Of a stretch of 64,000 nucleotides of DNA, positions 18,101 through 25,504 are shown piece after piece (positions within the stretch are counted from its first letter, which is position 1; every line of letters starts with the position of its first letter). The stretch spans positions 186,001 through 250,000 of the forward strand of contig NZ_VXDC01000001.1 in NCBI RefSeq assembly GCF_008711285.1, read 5' to 3'. The stretch comes from Roseibium aquae (GTDB taxonomy: Bacteria; Pseudomonadota; Alphaproteobacteria; Rhizobiales; Stappiaceae). The translations under genes and the position numbers were made by a program. The notes under the pieces are model-generated. The model did not search any database, was not told the origin of the DNA, and was given only the letters and a program-made list of their open reading frames with translations.

Positions 18101-21100
18101 ATCGAGAACGCGTCGGGCGGGACCGTGGTTGGTATCACGGCTTTTGCGAGCGATGCCGATGCGGGGGATACGGTGACCTATTCGATCACCGATGACCGGT
18201 TCGAGATCGACGCGGATACGGGTGTGCTCACGGTCGCCGCGGGCGCGGATATCGATCGCGAGACGACCCCGACCATCGATGTTGAGGTCACGGCGACCTC
18301 GACCGACGGCTCGACCTCGTCCAAGACCTTCAGGATCGAAGTGGGCGACGACACCGGCGAGTTCTCGATCGGGCCTGTGTCGGACGCCGATGATGCGTCC
18401 AACCAGATTTCCGAGACCGCCGGCGGCGGCGAGGACACCGGTCTCACGGCCTTTGCCGAGGACAAGGATGCGACCGACACGGTCACGTATGAGCTCAGCG
18501 GCGACGACCGGTTCGAGATCGATGCCAATACCGGGGTTGTGACCGTCAAGGACGGGGCAAGCTTCGATGCGGAAACCGAGCCGACGGTGACTGTCACGGT
18601 CACGGCGACCTCGACGGACGGATCTTCCCAAACGAAGGATTTCGACATCGAGGTCCAGGACGGCAACGAAGCCCCCGACCTCATCGTGCATCTGGAGGAC
18701 GGATCCAGGGAGTTCATCGTCAATGGAAGCTTCGAGACTTTCTCCGGAACCCTGTCTGGCACCGACGGAACGGGCTGGTATGACGTGCCGGATTCGATCG
18801 ATGGATGGACCTATGAGAACGTTGATATCCATCAGGCTGACCGGCATGGTGAAGGCACCACAGACGGCGACCACCGTCTTGACCTGACCGCTGACGAAAA
18901 CGGTACGATTTCGCAGGAAATCGACGGGATGCTGGACGGCCAAGTCTACAGTCTCAGCTTCGATCTCAACTCGCGTGGCAACAAGCCCGGAGAAGGCGTT
19001 GCCGAGGTCTATTGGAACGGCGAGTTGATCGACACGCTCGACCCGACCGATCTGGGCGCGGATTGGCAGAGCTATAGTTTTGATATTGTTGGCGGCTCCG
19101 GTGATGGAACGAACACTTTGACCTTTGTGGACAAAGGCTCGGACAACAGCCATGGCGTTTACATCGACAGCGTGTCCATCAAATCAGACAATCGGACTGC
19201 CATTCTCGAGGAATTCAAGGGTGCCGAGGTTGCTCCGCTTTCGGTGGTTGATCCGGATGCGGGCGACACGCATACGTTCACGGTCTCCGACGACCGGTTC
19301 GAGGTGGTCGCCAAGGACGGCAAGTACCTCTTGAAGCTGAAGGATGATCGGGCGCTCGACTTCGAGACCGAACCGCAGGTGAGCGTCGAGGTCACGGCCA
19401 CCGATCAGGGCGGGCTGTCGGACACGGAGACCATTGTCATCGATGTCATCGATATCGATGAGGACATGGGCCCGATCGGTCCTGTGTCGGACAGCGACGC
19501 ATCGGGCAATGTTGTTGCCGAGAATGGAACGGGCGGTGAGTACACGGGCGTGACGGCGTTCGCGAACGATCCGGATGTGACGGATATCGTGTCTTATGCT
19601 TTGACGGGCGGCGATGACCGGTTCGAGATCGATCCGGATACGGGCCGGATCTCGGTGAAGAGCGGTGTGAGCTTCGATCATGAGACGGAAACCGCGCTTG
19701 ATGTTGAAGTCACGGCCACGTCTTCCGACGGGTCGACGTCAACGGGCACGTTTACCGTCAATATCGGCGATGTGAACGAGGCGCCGGATCTGGTCGTGGA
19801 TTACGGCCCGGTCGGCACCAACCTGATCAAGAACGGATCGTTTGAATCGTTCGATGTTGCGCCTGGGACCTGGAAGCAGTTCGCGGACGACAGTTCGGGC
19901 GCGTGGACGAGCAACGGCAAGATGGAGATCTGGGACAACTTCAACGGCGTTTCGGCGACCGAAGGCGACCAGCATCTGGAACTGGACTCGGACTCCAACG
20001 TCAATTCGATTTCCCAGACGGTCGAGACGTCTTTGGGTCAGGTTTATGACTTGTCCTTCGATGTTCAGGCGCGCACCAATGACGCCTCGAATACGGTCGA
20101 GGTCTATTGGAACGGGGAACTGGTCACCAGTGTTGATCCGGCAGCGGGCAACTGGCAGACCGTTGAGCTGAAGGTCGTGGGAACCGGGGGGAATGATGTC
20201 CTCGAGTTCCGCGAGACGAGCGAAGACAACAACACGTTCGGCGCCTTCATCGACAATGTCGAACTGACCGGCACGGACCGGATCGCGATTGTCGAAGAAA
20301 CCCCTGGCGTTGAAGTCGTGCCGCTTTCGGTGATCGACCCGGATGCGGGCGACACGCATACGTTCACGGTGTCCGACGACCGGTTCGAGGTGGTCGCCAA
20401 GGACGGCTCCTATGTCTTGAAACTGAAGGACGACCAGGCGCTCGACTACGAGACGGAGACGCAGGTGACCCTCCAGGTCACGGCGACCGACAGCGGCGGG
20501 CTGTCGGATACCGAGACCATTGTGATCGATGTCCTGGATATCATCGAAAACACCGAGCCTGTCGGTCCTGTGAGCGACACGGACAGCACCCGGAATGCGG
20601 TGATCGAGAACGCGTCGGGCGGGACCGTGGTTGGTATCACGGCTTTTGCGAGCGATGCCGATGCGGGGGATACGGTGACCTATTCGATCACCGATGACCG
20701 GTTCGAGATCGACGCGGATACGGGTGTGCTCACGGTCGCCGCGGGCGCGGATATCGATCGCGAGACGACCCCGACCATCGATGTTGAGGTCACGGCGACC
20801 TCGACCGACGGTTCGACCTCGTCCAAGACCTTCAGGATCGAAGTGGGCGACGACACCAGCGAGTTCTCGATCGGGCCTGTGTCGGACGTCGATGACGCGT
20901 CCAACCAGATTTCCGAGACCGCCGGCGGCGGCGAGGACACCGGTCTCACGGCCTTTGCCGAGGACAAGGATGCGACGGACACGGTCACCTATGAACTGAG
21001 CGGTGATGACCGGTTCGAGATCGATGCCAATACCGGGGTTGTGACCGTCAAGGACGGGGCAAGCTTCGATGCGGAAACCGAACCGACGGTGACCGTCACG

Positions 21101-23791
21101 GTCACGGCGACCTCGACGGACGGGTCTTCCCAAACGAAGGATTTCGACATCGAGGTCCAGGACGGCAACGAAGCCCCCGACCTCATCGTGCACCTGGAGG
21201 ACGGATCCAGGGAGTTCATCGTCAATGGAAGCTTCGAGGTGTTCGAAGGGCCCCTAGGTGGAAAGGATGGCACTGGCTGGTATGAAAACCCGACCAGCAT
21301 CGAAGGATGGGCCTACCAGGACGTTGATGTTCATCAGCAGGGTCATTTGAACTTCGGGGCCACAGATGGGACACATCATCTGGATTTGGCTGCCAAGACC
21401 AATGGAACCGCGTCGCAGCAAATTGACGGTATGTTGGACGGTCAAGTCTACGCGCTAAGCTTCGACATGAAGTCGCGCGGCGGCGAGGGGCAAAGTGTTG
21501 CCGAAGTCTACTGGAACGGCGAGTTGATCGATACGATTGATCCCGCCAAGACCGGCAGCGATTGGCAGTCCTTCAGCTACAATCTGGTCGGTGGTGCGGG
21601 TGACGGCTCTGACACGCTGACATTCGTCGAGATCGGATCCGACAATAACGGCGGTGCGCTGATCGACAGCGTTTCCATCAAGTCCGATGGGCGCATAGGT
21701 GTCGTGGAGGAATTCAAGGGCGCCGAGGTTGCTCCGCTTTCGGTGGTTGATCCGGATGCGGGCGACACGCATACGTTCACGGTGTCCGACGACCGGTTCG
21801 AGGTGGTCGCCAAGGACGGCAAGTACCTCTTGAAGCTGAAGGACGATCAGGCACTCGACTACGAGACCGAACCGCAGGTGAGCGTCGAGGTCACGGCCAC
21901 CGATCAGGGCGGGCTGTCGGACACGGAGACCATTGTCATCGATGTCATCGATATCGATGACGGGAACCCGGTCAACGAGCCGATTGGCAAGGTCAGCGAT
22001 ACAGACAACGCGGCGAATGTTGTCATGGCAGGCGCGGCAGCCGGTGTTGTCGTCGGGATCACAGCGTTTGCCAAGGATGCCGATGCAGTCGACACCGTGA
22101 CCTATTCGATCACCGACGACCGGTTCGATATCGATGAAGTGACGGGCGTTGTGACCGTTGCGGACGGAGCGGATTTGATCCCCGGCGATCAGATCGGGCT
22201 TCAGGTCAAGGCTACATCGTCCGATGGGTCATCCTCGTCCAAGACCTTCAAAATCGATGTTGAATCTGTCAATGAACCCGTGGTGGCAAACGACGATGCG
22301 GCCACAGTGGGGCTGACGAAAACATCCTTCTATTACACAGACGACGATGGTGAGCTCCATCTCATCAGTTCGGACGGCAGTGATACCGTAATCGGTTCGA
22401 CGGGTGTCGGCGCGTTGACGGACATCGCTCTGGACAGCTCGGGCAATCTATACGGGATCACGTTCAGCAAGCTTTATGTGGTTGATCCCGATACAGGCAA
22501 GGCAACGAAGATCTCTTCTTCTTCGTTCGGGACCTCCATGAATGCGTTGGAGTTCGCACCCGATGGCACGCTGTATGCGGCCAGCACCAGCGGGAAGCTA
22601 TACACGCTGGATCCGGCGACCGGGAAATCCACCTTTATCGGTCAGATGGACTATGGGTCGGCCGGCGACCTCGCGTTTGCCGGAGGCAAGCTCTATTTGT
22701 CGGCGTCGGACGGCTCGATCGTTGAAATCGATCCGGGGTCTGGCGCGACTCTGGCTGTGGTGGCGAAGCTGCCGGTCAGCAATGCTTTCGGACTTGTCGG
22801 CGATCCGGCCGGGCAGATCTATGCGTTCACCGATGGCGGAAAAGTGTTCCAGATCGATCCCGATACCGGAACAGTGTCAAGGCCTGACGACTATGCGATG
22901 AAGGACAGCGGCTGGGGGGCGACCGAAACCACGGATTCACTCGGCCAAACCGCCAAGGTGGAAGGCAACGTCCTGTCGAATGACCTCGATCCGGAAGGGG
23001 CGATGTCTGTGACCAGCGTCTCCTTCAATGATGAGAACTTCGCTGCGGGAACTCAAATCCAAGGTGACTATGGCTCCCTGACGATCAACTCGGACGGCAG
23101 CTACACCTACCTTCTGGATCCCGACAGCGCTGCGGCACAATCGCTTGCCACCGGGGCTTCAGACGACGAAGTGTTCACCTATACCGTGACCGACAGTGGC
23201 GGGAACACCGACACCGCGACCCTTACCGTGACCGTGAACGGCTTCGATGATGGGCCAGCGGTTGCCGAAACACAGGTCGTTCCGCTTGAGGATGACTCAA
23301 GCAGGACCTCCAGATCGGGTCCGGTCCGTTGGGACAATGAAGTCGACCTGAGTGGTGGAACGAAGGTCGCCGACAAGGAGGCCGGCGATGAGTATTTCGA
23401 TGACGGCAACACGTTGTTCGGCATGAGCAGTGAAGAGCTCAGCAAAGACGACGCGGAAGATACCGGTCTTTACAACAACTTTGATGACGATCTGGGCTTT
23501 GAACAGGACAATGAGATGCCCGGCAGCGATGATGGCGGCGAATCTATGGTCGCATTTGCTGCCCAGTCCGGAAGCGGCGGCGAAGGGTCCGGCAGTTGGA
23601 TCGAAATGAGCGAGCCCGGTGCAGGTGACAAGTCCGGGGAAACGGGCGCGGATTGGTCTGTGAATCCGGTCGAGGACCCCCTCGACGATCTGGGTGGATC
23701 CGGCGGCCTGTCGGAAGACTCTGGCGGTTTTGTCGAGCTGGCCCAAACCGGAAGCCAGGACTTTTCCGACCTGGAGAGCGCTCAGATGTAG
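15125..23791 (+). CDS. giant cadherin-repeat surface protein secreted by type I system
   Basis: About 2,888 residues, very acidic (Asp/Glu/Gly/Thr/Ser-rich), without N-terminal signal peptide. Residues 1-~203 are low-complexity (poly-Gly, Asp-rich). About 15 cadherin-like units follow: ~102-residue units opening with IGPVSD-like motifs (starts near 207, 309, 411, 514, 617, 979, 1082, 1451, 1813, 1916, 2287) and four shorter DPDAGDTHTFTVSDDRFEVV units. Four jelly-roll-like domains opening with NGSFE (near 731, 1197, 1565, 2031) are interspersed. Near 2386-2602 are five ~40-residue propeller-like repeats (LYxxDPDTG), then a VCBS/Big-like domain (GNVLSNDLDPEG) and an acidic ~180-residue tail with the presumed export signal. 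No RTX nonapeptides. DxDxG/DxND motifs imply Ca2+ binding. Start ATG at 15125; an in-frame TTG at 15107 is less likely. Probable adhesin or matrix protein (inference). Confidence 0.9.
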   Translation: MSVSNTKPVDENVKSGQAAASDGGGSTVSSLDAARMGAQSSDLYRSADSNDYKMSVDPGESSEATLANLFQAVPIDAEGIGGVLPDGQAKGDGDSLISDIDLAPDGISGPAGTLPIGTTGVDPTESTEDGDGDAFGGGGGGAPEATGPDLGLDEFDLGGEGVDVASREAGPGIGGGDGTPEPELAGDDPGDDDEGDDGGPVTPNAAIGPVTDANAAANAFAEDAGAGTVVGLTGLAVDPDAGDTVTYTIDDPRFVIDPVTGVVTIAPDAEFDTETEPTVSVTVTATSSDGSFSSQTFSLTVTDVNEDPVGPVSDANPAANTIGEDAAGGTVVGLTGLAVDPDATDTVTYTIDDPRFIIDPETGVVTVAPDAEFDVETEPTVSVTVTATSTDGSISTETFEITITDANEFPIGPVVDENATDNSISEDAVPGTVVGITAFADDPDVSDDVTYSMSGDDRFVIDADTGVITVADGASFDAETESAASVTVTATSDDGSISTETFEIAITDANEFPIGPVVDENATDNSISEDAVPGTVVGITAFADDPDVSDDVTYSMSGDDRFVIDADTGVITVADGASFDAETESAASVTVTATSDDGSISTETFEIAITDANEFPIGPVSDSDASGNVVAENGTGGEYTGVTAFANDPDVTDIVSYALTGGDDRFEIDPDTGRISVKSGVSFDHETETALDVEVTATSSDGSTSTGTFTVNIGDVNEAPDLVVDYGPVGTNLIKNGSFESFDVAPGTWKQFADDSSGAWTSNGKMEIWDNFNGVSATEGDQHLELDSDSNVNSISQTVETSLGQVYDLSFDVQARTNDASNTVEVYWNGELVTSVDPAAGNWQTVELKVVGTGGNDVLEFRETSEDNNTFGAFIDNVELTGTDRIAIVEETPGVEVVPLSVIDPDAGDTHTFTVSDDRFEVVAKDGSYVLKLKDDQALDYETETQVTLQVTATDSGGLSDTETIVIDVLDIIENTEPVGPVSDTDSTRNAVIENASGGTVVGITAFASDADAGDTVTYSITDDRFEIDADTGVLTVAAGADIDRETTPTIDVEVTATSTDGSTSSKTFRIEVGDDTGEFSIGPVSDADDASNQISETAGGGEDTGLTAFAEDKDATDTVTYELSGDDRFEIDANTGVVTVKDGASFDAETEPTVTVTVTATSTDGSSQTKDFDIEVQDGNEAPDLIVHLEDGSREFIVNGSFETFSGTLSGTDGTGWYDVPDSIDGWTYENVDIHQADRHGEGTTDGDHRLDLTADENGTISQEIDGMLDGQVYSLSFDLNSRGNKPGEGVAEVYWNGELIDTLDPTDLGADWQSYSFDIVGGSGDGTNTLTFVDKGSDNSHGVYIDSVSIKSDNRTAILEEFKGAEVAPLSVVDPDAGDTHTFTVSDDRFEVVAKDGKYLLKLKDDRALDFETEPQVSVEVTATDQGGLSDTETIVIDVIDIDEDMGPIGPVSDSDASGNVVAENGTGGEYTGVTAFANDPDVTDIVSYALTGGDDRFEIDPDTGRISVKSGVSFDHETETALDVEVTATSSDGSTSTGTFTVNIGDVNEAPDLVVDYGPVGTNLIKNGSFESFDVAPGTWKQFADDSSGAWTSNGKMEIWDNFNGVSATEGDQHLELDSDSNVNSISQTVETSLGQVYDLSFDVQARTNDASNTVEVYWNGELVTSVDPAAGNWQTVELKVVGTGGNDVLEFRETSEDNNTFGAFIDNVELTGTDRIAIVEETPGVEVVPLSVIDPDAGDTHTFTVSDDRFEVVAKDGSYVLKLKDDQALDYETETQVTLQVTATDSGGLSDTETIVIDVLDIIENTEPVGPVSDTDSTRNAVIENASGGTVVGITAFASDADAGDTVTYSITDDRFEIDADTGVLTVAAGADIDRETTPTIDVEVTATSTDGSTSSKTFRIEVGDDTSEFSIGPVSDVDDASNQISETAGGGEDTGLTAFAEDKDATDTVTYELSGDDRFEIDANTGVVTVKDGASFDAETEPTVTVTVTATSTDGSSQTKDFDIEVQDGNEAPDLIVHLEDGSREFIVNGSFEVFEGPLGGKDGTGWYENPTSIEGWAYQDVDVHQQGHLNFGATDGTHHLDLAAKTNGTASQQIDGMLDGQVYALSFDMKSRGGEGQSVAEVYWNGELIDTIDPAKTGSDWQSFSYNLVGGAGDGSDTLTFVEIGSDNNGGALIDSVSIKSDGRIGVVEEFKGAEVAPLSVVDPDAGDTHTFTVSDDRFEVVAKDGKYLLKLKDDQALDYETEPQVSVEVTATDQGGLSDTETIVIDVIDIDDGNPVNEPIGKVSDTDNAANVVMAGAAAGVVVGITAFAKDADAVDTVTYSITDDRFDIDEVTGVVTVADGADLIPGDQIGLQVKATSSDGSSSSKTFKIDVESVNEPVVANDDAATVGLTKTSFYYTDDDGELHLISSDGSDTVIGSTGVGALTDIALDSSGNLYGITFSKLYVVDPDTGKATKISSSSFGTSMNALEFAPDGTLYAASTSGKLYTLDPATGKSTFIGQMDYGSAGDLAFAGGKLYLSASDGSIVEIDPGSGATLAVVAKLPVSNAFGLVGDPAGQIYAFTDGGKVFQIDPDTGTVSRPDDYAMKDSGWGATETTDSLGQTAKVEGNVLSNDLDPEGAMSVTSVSFNDENFAAGTQIQGDYGSLTINSDGSYTYLLDPDSAAAQSLATGASDDEVFTYTVTDSGGNTDTATLTVTVNGFDDGPAVAETQVVPLEDDSSRTSRSGPVRWDNEVDLSGGTKVADKEAGDEYFDDGNTLFGMSSEELSKDDAEDTGLYNNFDDDLGFEQDNEMPGSDDGGESMVAFAAQSGSGGEGSGSWIEMSEPGAGDKSGETGADWSVNPVEDPLDDLGGSGGLSEDSGGFVELAQTGSQDFSDLESAQM
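16329..16946 (+). repeat. two identical 309-bp units (103-residue cadherin-like repeat)
   Basis: Copies at 16329-16637 and 16638-16946 look identical at the DNA level, including synonymous positions. The next unit shares only its first ~40 bases with them before diverging. Perfect identity implies very recent duplication or gene conversion inside the giant secreted-protein gene; the region can be expected to vary in copy number. Confidence 0.85.
16969..18738 (+). repeat. long duplicated tract, copy 1 (offset 2,502 bp)
   Basis: Pairs with 19471-21240 at a constant offset of 2,502 bp (834 codons). By eye the first 1,341 bases (16969-18309) are identical. Scattered substitutions begin at 18310 and increase towards the NGSFE domain, where the copies diverge strongly. 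The encoded module is: cadherin unit, jelly-roll A, short cadherin, two cadherin units, start of jelly-roll B. Confidence 0.9.
19471..21240 (+). repeat. long duplicated tract, copy 2 (offset 2,502 bp)
   Basis: Second copy of 16969-18738. Differences from copy 1 include c/t at 20812, the ACC-GGC to ACC-AGC codon change at about 20858, and several synonymous changes near 20975-21005. Downstream, jelly-roll B of this copy (21241-21690) is clearly diverged from its counterpart, while the following short cadherin unit is again nearly identical. Confidence 0.9.
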
Positions 23792-23801
23792 GGCGGCTGA
23801 C

Positions 23802-23841
23802 AAAACAGGCCGGCGGTCAGATGACCGCCGGCCTGTTTTTT
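23802..23841. terminator. bidirectional terminator between giant-protein gene and tolC-like gene
   Basis: Perfect 18-base inverted repeat, AAAACAGGCCGGCGGTCA (23802-23819) and its complement (23822-23839), with T6 on the plus side and A4 at the outer left edge, so it can stop transcription from both directions. It lies in the 60-base gap of the convergent pair. Confidence 0.92.
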
Positions 23842-23851
23842 GTGCCTCAAG

Positions 23852-25342
23852 TCACTGGATTGGCGGCAACCGATCGACGTGGACTGTCTCAAGGGGCGGT
23901 TGGCTCTCGGCAAAGACAACCTCTCCCATTGCAATTTCCCGCTCGGAAGGTTCCAGCCGCAAGGTCCAGGTGTTGAATTCCGGGATATAGCGGGGAACCG
24001 GAGCCGGCAGTTCTTCTATGATCGAAAAATTGTGTGGTGCCAGGCGGCCAATGTTCGCCAGCAGGAAAAACTCCGCCAGGCGAGCGTCGTACCGGGCCCG
24101 CTCATAGTCCACCTGGCTTCTCAGCAACTCACGCTCTCCGTCCAGAACGTCGAGCAAGGAGCGTTGTCCGCTTTCAAACTCGACTTCCAGGCCCTTCACG
24201 GCCCTGCGGTTGGCCTCGATCGCGCGCTGCGCGGCTTCCGCCCGGCGCTTGGACGCATTTTCCTGTTTGACCGCGCGGATCACATTCTCACGGATAACCT
24301 GCTGAATGTCATCGAGCTCGTATTCCTGCTGTGCAGCGGTATACTTTGCCCGCCGCACCGAAGCGATATTGCGGCCGCCGGTAAAGATCGGCGCAGTGAC
24401 CCGGACCCCGAGACGGAAATCCTCGTCATCGAGATCCGTGAGATTGCCGCGGTATCCATTCGTCCAGCCGCCTTCAAGATCGACCCGTGGCATCATGTCG
24501 CCAACCGAGGCGCGTGCGGCATAGCGGGCTGCCCGGGCATCGTTCGTTGCTGCCCGGATGGAGGGATTGTTGGTGATCGCGATCGATATCGCATCTTCCA
24601 TGCCATTGGGGCGCAGGGAGGACGGCACGCCAGGCCAACCGATCTTCCCTGGCTCTTTTCCCGTTAGCCGCTCATAAAGCGCAACGGATGCGGCCAGATC
24701 ACCCTGGGCCTGGTCTCTGTTGCCCTCTGCTTCCGCGAGGCGGGCAAGGGCCTGTTCCACATCTGTCCGGGTCGCGTCGCCTGACTTGTAGCGGGCTCTC
24801 GCCGCCGCCACTTCCTCTTGAACCGTCCCGACATAGCGCTTGAGCCGGTTGAGGATGGACCGGTCCCGGCAGATCCGCAGATAGGCATCGGCTGTATTGA
24901 ACAGCAGCGTTTGTTCCGCGCCAATCAGCTGATGGCGGCCCGACTCCGCTTCCTCATGCGCTTGGTTTAACCTGTTGACGGCGGAGAAACCCTGAAACAA
25001 CGGCTGCGACAGGGTGACGCCCAGTTCATGGAAGAATGCCCGGTCGCTATCGCCGTCGCGGCCGTTGCGGAATGCATTGTGCTGGCTTGTGAATGATCCT
25101 TGAACCGTCGGCAAGAACTGGGACCGGGCGGTCCAAATGCCCTGGTTGGTCGCCTGATAGCGTTCCCGCTCCGCCTTCAAGCCCGGATTCAATGCGTAGG
25201 CCGCGGCCATTGCCTCTTCCAGGGTTTCGGCATGTGCATGCCCCGATACAGCCAGAGTGACCATGCTCACACATGCGAGGGATCGAACCAAACGGCGCGA
25301 AAGAACGCGAATAAAACGAGGGAATTCTGATCGATGGGTCAT
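23852..25342 (-). CDS. TolC-family outer-membrane channel of type I secretion
   Basis: 496 residues. A signal peptide of ~38 residues (Arg-rich start, hydrophobic core, AHA cleavage site) leads into the TolC motif TLEEAMAAAYALNPGLKAERE. Two internally homologous halves contain coiled-coil segments (RYKSGDATRTDVEQALARLAEAE and EFESGQRSLLDVLDGERELL) and beta strands such as LSQPLFQGF and TAPIFTGG, as expected for the trimeric channel-tunnel. The C-terminal ~50 residues are Pro-rich and periplasmic. Placed convergently just after the giant substrate gene; with HlyD and the ABC pair it completes the exporter. The start codon has a weak SD and lies in the arm of an inverted repeat. Confidence 0.95.
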   Translation of the reverse strand: MTHRSEFPRFIRVLSRRLVRSLACVSMVTLAVSGHAHAETLEEAMAAAYALNPGLKAERERYQATNQGIWTARSQFLPTVQGSFTSQHNAFRNGRDGDSDRAFFHELGVTLSQPLFQGFSAVNRLNQAHEEAESGRHQLIGAEQTLLFNTADAYLRICRDRSILNRLKRYVGTVQEEVAAARARYKSGDATRTDVEQALARLAEAEGNRDQAQGDLAASVALYERLTGKEPGKIGWPGVPSSLRPNGMEDAISIAITNNPSIRAATNDARAARYAARASVGDMMPRVDLEGGWTNGYRGNLTDLDDEDFRLGVRVTAPIFTGGRNIASVRRAKYTAAQQEYELDDIQQVIRENVIRAVKQENASKRRAEAAQRAIEANRRAVKGLEVEFESGQRSLLDVLDGERELLRSQVDYERARYDARLAEFFLLANIGRLAPHNFSIIEELPAPVPRYIPEFNTWTLRLEPSEREIAMGEVVFAESQPPLETVHVDRLPPIQ

Positions 25343-25386
25343 GGCTTTACCATTCGTTTAACTTATTTATCATGGTAAAGAGCCAT
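25341..25386 (-). promoter_or_regulatory. inverted repeat enclosing the tolC-like start codon
   Basis: On the message, a 15-nt 5' arm (25386-25372) pairs with a 13-nt 3' arm (25353-25341; ATGGTAAAGCCAT), giving 13 bp with a 2-nt bulge and an 18-nt AU-rich loop. The 3' arm contains the likely RBS and reaches the ATG (25342-25340). It could act as a DNA operator or as an RNA hairpin that hides the translation start. Confidence 0.5.
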
Positions 25387-25504
25387 AGTTAATCAAACGT
25401 AATTACACGCGATTCAGCCAAGAATAATTTCATCGACAGAATTTACAGTGCCGACTGAGAGTATTTGAATTCTTGGTCTGTTGCTTCGCCGCAGAGCTCA
25501 TCCA

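Noticed and set aside
17237..21193. Very long open frames on the minus strand inside the giant gene (17237-19153 and 19739-21193)
   Set aside because: They are antisense shadows produced by the strong codon bias of the Asp/Thr/Val-rich repeats. Products are His/Arg/Val-rich without domain logic, duplicate each other exactly at the 2,502-bp offset, and lack RBS and promoters.
16329..21240. CRISPR-like periodic repeats
   Set aside because: The repeats are long, in frame, coding, and without unique ~30-base spacers; they are protein modules.
23255..23791. RTX calcium-binding nonapeptides at the C terminus
   Set aside because: The tail is Gly/Asp/Ser-rich but shows no GGxGxDxUx periodicity.
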